11,594 nt of DNA. Origin: an uncultured Bacilli bacterium. GTDB taxonomy: Bacteria > Bacillota_I > Bacilli_A > RF39 > UBA660. Location of the stretch: contig CAKOYC010000021.1 of NCBI GenBank assembly GCA_934130265.1, positions 1 through 11,594 on the forward strand, given 5' to 3'. Both the position numbers and the translations under genes were made by a program. Numbering within the stretch: the stretch's first letter is position 1; each line of letters starts with the position of its first letter. A model generated the notes under the pieces. It was not told the origin of the DNA, did not search any database, and saw nothing but the letters and a program-made list of their open reading frames with translations. Positions 6,330-11,594 of the stretch are shown one piece after another.

Positions 6330-7136
6330 GTACACAAGCATCCCTGCTTTACTGTCAGGGAATTTATGAGTTTCACAGTTTGGAAAATTAAAATGTGAAG
6401 CTATTTTAGTATCATAAAGATAAGTCAGAATTTCACCATTCTCATTTAATGGTAAGTTACTCAACAATTTTTTATAATCCTCTTGATCATTATAATAAAC
6501 AATAGATGATAGATTAATGAGATCATAGCCACTTTTTAAAGAATTAGCTAGCTTAAAAATGTCACCAGTTAAATAAGTAATATTAGAGTTAGCAATATTA
6601 GTTTTAAGTTTATTGTAATTATTAGTAGAGTGCAAATAAACATTTTCTTTTTGTACTTTATCTATAAAAACAGGTTCACTAGAAAATAGAGTAGAGTCTT
6701 TTATTTCGCTAAAATCAAAATAGTTTAATAGACCATCCCAAAATAACTTTGTTTCTTTATCAAGAAAAGGATGAATCAAATCATACATGTCATCATACTC
6801 TGAGTCTTCAATATCTTCATAGAAAAATTTTATAAACTCATCTAGATTAAAAACTTCTAAAGCTCCTATTTGTAGATTTAAATAATACTTAGGAAAAGTA
6901 CTAATATCAAATCCAGTTATGTTTTTACCACCTGCAAAAATATTATTTAAAATTTGATTACCTGAAGCAATTACTGAAAGGATAGAATCTTTATTTTCTA
7001 GTAAGAATTGATACTTGCTAATTTCTTCATTAGTAGTTCTATAAATAAACGAATTACTATGATATGGTTTTTCACTTACATTACTTTTACTATGACTTAC
7101 TATTTTTTGAGCCACTTTTATATCATCATTAATCAT
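6315..7136 (-). CDS. DUF3419/BtaA-like protein with SAM-binding Rossmann fold
   Basis: This 273-residue cytoplasmic protein has the pattern of class I SAM-dependent transferases, with a loop like that of the DUF3419 family. SVIASGNQILNNIFAGG (54-70) stands for motif I. FDIS (76-79) is the acidic end of strand 2. TYLTGDIF (187-194) is the adenine-side acidic loop, and YDLINLSSIVYY (204-215) the following strand. DUF3419 includes BtaA, which moves the 3-amino-3-carboxypropyl group of SAM to diacylglycerol in betaine-lipid synthesis. Many Bacillota members have no proven role and no BtaB partner is seen here, so the substrate is unknown. The ATG is preceded by GGGG about 11 bases upstream and by an extended -10 promoter. 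It is a single-gene unit. The family call is from memory of motifs and is moderate; a SAM-binding fold is more certain. Confidence 0.6.
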   Translation of the reverse strand: MINDDIKVAQKIVSHSKSNVSEKPYHSNSFIYRTTNEEISKYQFLLENKDSILSVIASGNQILNNIFAGGKNITGFDISTFPKYYLNLQIGALEVFNLDEFIKFFYEDIEDSEYDDMYDLIHPFLDKETKLFWDGLLNYFDFSEIKDSTLFSSEPVFIDKVQKENVYLHSTNNYNKLKTNIANSNITYLTGDIFKLANSLKSGYDLINLSSIVYYNDQEDYKKLLSNLPLNENGEILTYLYDTKIASHFNFPNCETHKFPDSKAGMLVYKKMR

Positions 7137-7168
7137 AATATTTTACCCCATCTCTTTTGAATGGCCCT

Positions 7169-7198
7169 ATTATATCATAAAAGTAAAAAATAGTCCAA
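7169..7198 (-). promoter_or_regulatory. Promoter of the DUF3419-like gene, extended -10
   Basis: On the minus strand TGATATAAT (-10 at 7169-7174, TG at 7176-7177) is a perfect extended -10. TTGGAC (7193-7198) lies 18 bases upstream as a possible -35. That -35 falls in the loop and one arm of the terminator of the preceding LCP gene, so the two signals overlap. Confidence 0.7.
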
Positions 7199-7209
7199 TC
7201 CGGACTATT
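7185..7209 (-). terminator. Intrinsic terminator of the LCP gene
   Basis: On the minus strand AATAGTCC (7209-7202) and GGACTATT (7196-7189) form a perfect 8-bp stem with a 5-base loop. TTTT follows (7188-7185), which with the stem end gives six consecutive T residues. The TAG stop codon of the LCP gene lies within the first arm. Confidence 0.75.
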
Positions 7210-9229
7210 CACTAGGTTGTTTATCTTCCTCTTTATTGGTATCTTTATTTTTATCTTCTGATTCAGATGCTTTATCATCATCTTTTTTAGGAGGAGTAAC
7301 TGGTATTACATCTTCATCATCATTTTTGTTATCACTATTATTATTTTCTGTTTTGCTATCTTTAGTAGTAGTTTTATTATCGGTTGTAGTAGAAGAGTTA
7401 CTAGTTGTAGAACTAGAACCACCTGATAAGGTAAGAACTACAGAACCACTTACTAAGTCAGCTCTTTTATTAGCAGGATAACTTTGAGCAATAACGTGTC
7501 CTGATGTTCCTTTGAATGTTACTTTAACACCATTTCTTGAAGCCCAAGCTTGAGCAGCTGCTTGACTATCTCCGATGAAATTAGGTAAAAGGGTGTAAGT
7601 AGATGCTGTTTTATAAGGTCCTGTACCAGTAACTGTTTTTTCATAAGGAGTATTAATAGAGAAAGAAAACTCTTTAATCATAGTAGGATTTTTCTTACCA
7701 AGATTAACTTTCATAGCATTAATAATATCTTTTCTGCTTTCCTTATTAGGAATATAGTCCCATAGAACTAATCTGCTTCGCTCATCATAAATCATTTGTC
7801 CAGTTCCTGATAAGAATAATTGTTCAATATTAATTAAATCAGCATCATCTTTTTGTAGAGCATTAGTAGTTATATCTTTAGCAATATCATAGAAAGATAG
7901 TATTTGCTTAGTAGTAAAGTTTGTATCTAAGTTATTAGAAATAGTATCTAAAACTCCCATAACTTGACTAACACTAGACATATCTTTAACCTTATTAATA
8001 ATACCTTGAATAACAATCTGTTGATTAAGACCACGGCCTAAATCACCATTAGCAAGTTGTTTTCTGTTTCGGGCAAGAACTAGGGCTTGTTCACCATTTA
8101 GATGTTGCATACCTTCTTTAATACAAACATAACCTTCACGATTAGAATTATCAGTACATAAGTCTTGCGGTACTTCAACATCAATTCCCCCTAAAGTATT
8201 AACAAGAGAGACTAGTCCACGGAAATTAATCTTTGCATAATAATCAATCTTAACATCAAAATAATTTTCAATAGTACTCATCATACAATCAGTTCCATAA
8301 GCAGCAGCATGAGTAATCTTATTTTCAGGGGTACCACTCCAACAAGCAATTGGTACATAACTATCTCTTGGAATAGAAAGCATTGTCGCATTTAAAGTCT
8401 TAGGATTAAAAGTAATTAATATTAATGAGTCCCCATTAGCTACTGTGTTTTTAGATAATCCTTCATCAGTAGAGTCAACACCCATTAACAATATAGTGAA
8501 TGGTTCACTTATACTTTTACCAGTAGATGCGGTTTCTCTTTTACTAGTAGAACTCTTTAACATCTTTTTCTCTTTCGTATAAATAATCTTAGTATCTGTT
8601 GCTATATCTTGATAAGTTTCAATACTTTGAAATAAACTAGGATAGTTAGTAGTAATGAACATCGCATCAATTGTACCATCATATAAATCAGCAATCATAG
8701 CATTATAGTCATCATACTTCTTAATCTTATTATTATCATCTAACTTATTTTCTTTAATAATTATTCTTGGGATAAGATAACCATCAGGAGATGTCTTGTC
8801 ATTAAGTAGACCAATCTTAGCATCTTTAACATCATCAATCTTATTCATACTATTATTAGACATAGTAATTAAACTACTAGAATAAGTAACATAAGTCTTA
8901 TTAACATTTTCTAACTTACCATATAAATACATTATAACTACTCCGATAAATAAACTTAGTAGTAAATAAAGTATCAAGAAGAAAGTAAGTAATTTAGCTT
9001 TATTTTCCTTCTTCTTCCTCTTCTTTTTCATCTTTAAGAAAAATACTAAATCAATCAGTAGAAATATTCCAATAATCACATATCTAATAACTTCTTCTAC
9101 CGGTCCCAATAAAAGTATTTCATAAATAGCAAAGAAGTTTGTAAGTATCGTAATTAAAGTAAGGATAAATAACCATAGACGATACTTTTTCTTTTTTTTC
9201 TTTTTTTCTTTTTTCTCATCTTTTTCCAT
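7205..9229 (-). CDS. LytR-CpsA-Psr (LCP) family protein with C-terminal PASTA domain
   Basis: LCP proteins transfer lipid-linked glycopolymers (teichoic acid, capsule or similar) onto peptidoglycan at the outer face of the membrane. Counting from ATG 9229, a Lys-rich cytoplasmic start (1-15) precedes three membrane segments (about 17-42, 46-66 and 79-103). An extracellular accessory region (about 115-225, CpsA-like) follows, then the LCP domain (about 243-412). LCP motifs are LLMGVDS, GDSLILITFNPKTLNATML, the catalytic-Arg motif SIPRDS, LVNTLGGIDVEVP, LNGEQALVLARNRK and GDLGRGLNQQ. Residues ~544-602 form a PASTA domain (LPNFIGDSQAAAQAWASRNG), a peptidoglycan-binding module. The last ~70 residues are a Ser/Thr then Asp/Lys-rich disordered tail. 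ATG 9229 is chosen because GTGGAGG lies about 8 bases upstream; a GTG at 9244 is part of that site. It is divergent from a wall glucosaminidase, fitting envelope assembly. The exact polymer cannot be told. Confidence 0.9.
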   Translation of the reverse strand: MEKDEKKEKKKKKKKYRLWLFILTLITILTNFFAIYEILLLGPVEEVIRYVIIGIFLLIDLVFFLKMKKKRKKKENKAKLLTFFLILYLLLSLFIGVVIMYLYGKLENVNKTYVTYSSSLITMSNNSMNKIDDVKDAKIGLLNDKTSPDGYLIPRIIIKENKLDDNNKIKKYDDYNAMIADLYDGTIDAMFITTNYPSLFQSIETYQDIATDTKIIYTKEKKMLKSSTSKRETASTGKSISEPFTILLMGVDSTDEGLSKNTVANGDSLILITFNPKTLNATMLSIPRDSYVPIACWSGTPENKITHAAAYGTDCMMSTIENYFDVKIDYYAKINFRGLVSLVNTLGGIDVEVPQDLCTDNSNREGYVCIKEGMQHLNGEQALVLARNRKQLANGDLGRGLNQQIVIQGIINKVKDMSSVSQVMGVLDTISNNLDTNFTTKQILSFYDIAKDITTNALQKDDADLINIEQLFLSGTGQMIYDERSRLVLWDYIPNKESRKDIINAMKVNLGKKNPTMIKEFSFSINTPYEKTVTGTGPYKTASTYTLLPNFIGDSQAAAQAWASRNGVKVTFKGTSGHVIAQSYPANKRADLVSGSVVLTLSGGSSSTTSNSSTTTDNKTTTKDSKTENNNSDNKNDDEDVIPVTPPKKDDDKASESEDKNKDTNKEEDKQPSE

Positions 9230-9256
9230 AAACTTTTCCTCCACTTATACCTTATC

Positions 9257-9285
9257 ATTATAGCTAATTTTTTTATATCTTTCAA
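9257..9285 (-). promoter_or_regulatory. Sigma-A-type promoter of the LCP gene
   Basis: On the minus strand TTGAAA (9285-9280), a 17-base spacer and TATAAT (9262-9257) form a near-consensus promoter. It lies about 28 bases upstream of the ATG at 9229. Transcription diverges from the glucosaminidase gene across a ~170-base shared region. Confidence 0.85.
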
Positions 9286-9346
9286 TCTTCCTAGCTAAAT
9301 AACAGTAAAATCTAGTGTAAAGTATTAATTAATTAAGTCTAAATAA

Positions 9347-9375
9347 GACAAATATTGTCGATTTAATGGTATAAT
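9347..9375 (+). promoter_or_regulatory. Promoter of the glucosaminidase-cohesin operon, with a small inverted repeat
   Basis: TGGTATAAT (9367-9375) is an extended -10. No convincing -35 is present at normal spacing. In its place lies the inverted repeat GACAA-ATA-TTGTC (9347-9359). Dependence on the extended -10 and perhaps on a bound regulator is inferred. The repeat arms are only 5 bp, so it may be chance. Confidence 0.6.
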
Positions 9376-9400
9376 TTAGATACTAGGGGAGGTGGCTTTT

Positions 9401-11206
9401 ATGCCGAAGAAAACTTTATTTGGTCTTATTACTTTAGCTATATTTTTTATGATGCCTAATGTATATGCCAAAGAATATATTGTTTTAAATACTCCAAAAG
9501 CTTTTAAAGATAGTCCATCTGGTTCAAGAATTACATCTATTGGTGATGAAGGAGTCTTACCAACTCTTAGTAAAGTAGTGGTAGTTGAAAAAACTAATAA
9601 GAGTGGTTATGGTTGTAGATCACCTTGGTATAAGGTAACTTATCAGGATGTAACTGGCTATATTTGTTCAAGTGATCAAGCGGTATTAGAAGAAAGTGAT
9701 GTTAACTTAGAAGCTGACTTTGAAAAAGAAATGCTAGCAAAGGGGTTTAATGAAAGTTATTTATCAGCCCTTAAAAACCTACATGAAAAGCATCCTAACT
9801 GGATTTTTAATGCTCTTAAGACTAATCTAGATTATAATGAGGCAATAAGAAATGAAACAATTGGTGAGATATCATTAGTAAATGGAAGTGATGAGTCACT
9901 AAGAAAAAAAGATGATAATGGTAACTTTATTGAATCAGTTAAAGAAAAAGGCTGGTATCAAGCAAGTAGTAGTGCTGTAGGATACTTTATGGATCCTAGA
10001 AACTTTTTAACGGATGAAGGAATCTTTATGTTTGAAAACTTACAATATAATAAAGCTATTCAAACAACTGATACCGTTAAGAGTATAATTTCTAATACGT
10101 TTATGGATAGTAATGAATATTTAAACTATTTCATGAGGGCTGCTGAAAAGTCAGGAGCAAGTCCTACCTATCTTGCTAGTAGAGTAAGACAAGAAAAAGG
10201 AGCTAGTGGTTCAACTGGTATAGATGGAGCAAAATTTACTTTTGCAAAAGATAGAGAATGTATAAATCGTTATCGCAATAGTGATAACTGGACTATTCTA
10301 AATAACTGTGGAACGGATACATCTTATAGTGGTATATATAATTTCTATAATATTGGTGCATATGGAAGTTATCAAAGTCCAGTAATTAGAGGACTAATCT
10401 GGGCAAATGGTGGGTATGACGCTAGTGTAACTAGTTATATGCGACCATGGGATAGTAAGGAAAAAGCTATTATTGGGGGAGCCTTATATATTGTTAATGG
10501 TTATATAAGTGCTAATCAACATACTCTATACCTTCAAAAATTCAATGTAAGTCCTAATGCCTTAAACTCAACTTATACCCATCAATATATGTCTAATATA
10601 AAAGCTCCGGCTAGTGAAGCTTTAACCATGTATAAAGGTTATAAGAATAATGACTTATTAGATAAAACTTATGAATTTTTAATACCAGTTTATGAAAATA
10701 TGCCAGGAGTTAGTGAAACACCAAAGACTGATGATGATAAGAAAGAGGAAATTCCAGAAGTTTCTGTTATTGCTATAAATGAAGCAATTGTAGCTAGTGG
10801 TTATCACTTAACTAATAATTACCTATCAGGAATAGAAGTTAACACTTCCAAAACTAATCTAGAAAATAAACTTAAAACTATCTATACTGGATTAACTGTA
10901 ACTAGTCTAAAAGATAAATATGGTAATAATAAAAATGATGCTTTAGCAACAGGAGATACAGTTACAATTTCTAACTCTAAAGATAGTAAAGAATATAAAG
11001 TAGTTATTTATGGAGATAATAATGGTGATGGCAATACTAGTATTATAGATTTATTAAGATGTCAGAAATACTTACTAGGTAATAATAACTTAAGTGATGC
11101 TGAACTAATCGCTAGTGATGTTGATAGAGATGGTTTAATCACGGTAGTAGACCTTTTAAGAATTCAAAAAAGTTTATTAGGATATAGTAAAATAGAACAG
11201 AAATGA
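9401..11206 (+). CDS. Secreted SH3-domain endo-beta-N-acetylglucosaminidase with C-terminal type I dockerin
   Basis: This 601-residue exported protein probably cleaves the glycan strands of peptidoglycan. A signal peptide (1-23, ending NVYA) precedes an SH3-like wall-binding region (about 24-97; WYKVTYQDVTGYICS). A glucosaminidase-like domain (about 105-435) shows SSSAVGYFMDPRNFLTDE, GIFMFENLQYN and ASRVRQEKGASGS; E265 in the last motif is a candidate catalytic acid. A linker and a small domain (about 450-535) lead to a type I dockerin (about 536-595) with two calcium-loop/helix repeats, DNNGDGNTSIIDLLRCQKYL and DVDRDGLITVVDLLRIQKSL. ATG 9401 is chosen because GGGGAGGTGG lies 5 bases upstream; the GTG at 9392 is inside that site. 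The next gene encodes a cohesin-domain protein 10 bases on, so the enzyme may be docked on a surface scaffold. Dockerins are better known from cellulosomes than from wall hydrolases. Confidence 0.87.
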   Translation: MPKKTLFGLITLAIFFMMPNVYAKEYIVLNTPKAFKDSPSGSRITSIGDEGVLPTLSKVVVVEKTNKSGYGCRSPWYKVTYQDVTGYICSSDQAVLEESDVNLEADFEKEMLAKGFNESYLSALKNLHEKHPNWIFNALKTNLDYNEAIRNETIGEISLVNGSDESLRKKDDNGNFIESVKEKGWYQASSSAVGYFMDPRNFLTDEGIFMFENLQYNKAIQTTDTVKSIISNTFMDSNEYLNYFMRAAEKSGASPTYLASRVRQEKGASGSTGIDGAKFTFAKDRECINRYRNSDNWTILNNCGTDTSYSGIYNFYNIGAYGSYQSPVIRGLIWANGGYDASVTSYMRPWDSKEKAIIGGALYIVNGYISANQHTLYLQKFNVSPNALNSTYTHQYMSNIKAPASEALTMYKGYKNNDLLDKTYEFLIPVYENMPGVSETPKTDDDKKEEIPEVSVIAINEAIVASGYHLTNNYLSGIEVNTSKTNLENKLKTIYTGLTVTSLKDKYGNNKNDALATGDTVTISNSKDSKEYKVVIYGDNNGDGNTSIIDLLRCQKYLLGNNNLSDAELIASDVDRDGLITVVDLLRIQKSLLGYSKIEQK

Positions 11207-11216
11207 GATGATTTAA

Positions 11217-11594
11217 ATGACTAAAAAGAAAATATTTATCTTCTTCCTTCTTTCCTTTTTCTTTTTTTGTGGTATAGATAATGTCTTTGCTGCTAGTATT
11301 AGTGTAGCAGGTACTACTAGTGAAGGAGTAGTAGGGGGAAATGTAACAGTTAATGTAACAGTTAATGAACCATCAGGTCTTGGAGCTTGGGAGTTTAATG
11401 TTTCCTATGATAGTAGTATATTAACTCTTACTAGTGGGGAGACTCATGTAGTTGATTATGTTCAAAGCCCGGGTCAAACTAGAAAGACTTATTCATATAA
11501 GTTTACTGTAAAAAAAGAAGGTAGTGCCAATGTAGGTATCGCTTCTTCTAACTTTGTTTCCTATGACGAAGCAACAAGATCAGCTCCCAAAGAC
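11217..11594 (+). CDS. Secreted cohesin-domain protein, 3'-truncated by window edge
   Basis: An open frame of 126 codons runs to the end of the window. The protein has a short basic start (MTKKK), a hydrophobic core rich in Phe/Leu and a signal-peptidase-like end (DNVFA, residue ~25). A beta-rich domain follows with cohesin features: SISVAGTTSEGVVGGNVTV, then GAWEFNVSYDSSILTLTSG and a later YSYKFTVKKEGSANVGI. Cohesins bind dockerins. The upstream gene, only 10 bases away and probably in the same operon, ends in a dockerin. The ATG has only a weak ribosome-binding site (GAGATGA, overlapping the upstream TGA), suggesting translational coupling. How many cohesins follow and how the protein is anchored (sortase motif, membrane segment or SLH domain) cannot be seen. 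A general cohesin-like Ig-fold adhesin is the alternative. Confidence 0.75.
   Translation, partial: MTKKKIFIFFLLSFFFFCGIDNVFAASISVAGTTSEGVVGGNVTVNVTVNEPSGLGAWEFNVSYDSSILTLTSGETHVVDYVQSPGQTRKTYSYKFTVKKEGSANVGIASSNFVSYDEATRSAPKD

Noticed and set aside
7236..7481. Plus-strand open frame of 81 codons inside the LCP gene
   Set aside because: It is the antisense of the low-complexity Ser/Thr/Asp/Lys tail, rich in Ser/Leu/Val with no family resemblance; the LCP frame explains the sequence.
11204..11224. TGA read as tryptophan, which would extend the glucosaminidase by six residues
   Set aside because: All visible tryptophans in the window use TGG and no gene has an internal TGA. A mycoplasma-like code would show many TGA tryptophans in such A/T-rich DNA, so TGA is taken as a stop.
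1..11594. CRISPR array, tRNA, rRNA, insertion sequence or riboswitch
   Set aside because: No regularly spaced direct repeats, transposase motifs, structured leaders or recognisable RNA-gene sequences were seen. All gaps between genes are under 200 bases and are accounted for by promoters, terminators and operators.

Overview
The window is A/T-rich DNA, roughly 30% G+C by eye. It has short intergenic gaps, strong purine-rich Shine-Dalgarno sites and sigma-A-type promoters. This fits a low-G+C Bacillota or Mycoplasmatota-related bacterium, such as an uncultured gut Bacilli or Clostridia-like lineage. It is not a wall-less mycoplasma: there are cell-wall genes (an LCP ligase and a glucosaminidase). 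All visible tryptophans use TGG and one gene appears to stop at TGA, so the standard bacterial code applies. No rRNA, tRNA, CRISPR array, insertion sequence or phage gene was recognised.

Left third (1-5268): a sigma-factor cluster. It opens with the 3' part of the housekeeping sigma gene rpoD, which overlaps trmK (tRNA m1A22 methyltransferase) by one base. A strong terminator folds over the end of trmK. Two more sigma-70 paralogues follow, each in its own transcription unit: an 857-residue protein and a 401-residue protein. Both carry C-terminal additions absent from RpoD. The main one is a ~70-residue 'IYDYF...LHxxYGxxF...FPKxK' domain, present twice in the large protein and once in the smaller. 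The large protein also has a ~200-residue N-terminal domain I do not recognise and a terminal sigma-region-4-like helix-turn-helix. Both paralogues differ from RpoD at residues that read the -10 and -35 elements. This cluster is the best candidate for something undescribed.

Middle (5290-7200): an oxidative-stress operon of a PerR-type Fur-family regulator and rubrerythrin, behind a promoter with a near-perfect Fur-type operator, which suggests autoregulation. It converges on a minus-strand gene for a DUF3419/BtaA-like protein with a SAM-binding fold. The two share a bidirectional terminator.

Right (7185-11594): a cell-envelope region. On the minus strand is an LCP (LytR-CpsA-Psr) protein with three N-terminal membrane segments, an LCP catalytic domain, a PASTA domain and a charged low-complexity tail. 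Divergent from it is a secreted SH3-glucosaminidase ending in a type I dockerin. Ten bases later starts a secreted cohesin-domain protein, cut by the window edge. The dockerin-cohesin pair suggests that the wall hydrolase is docked non-covalently onto a surface scaffold.
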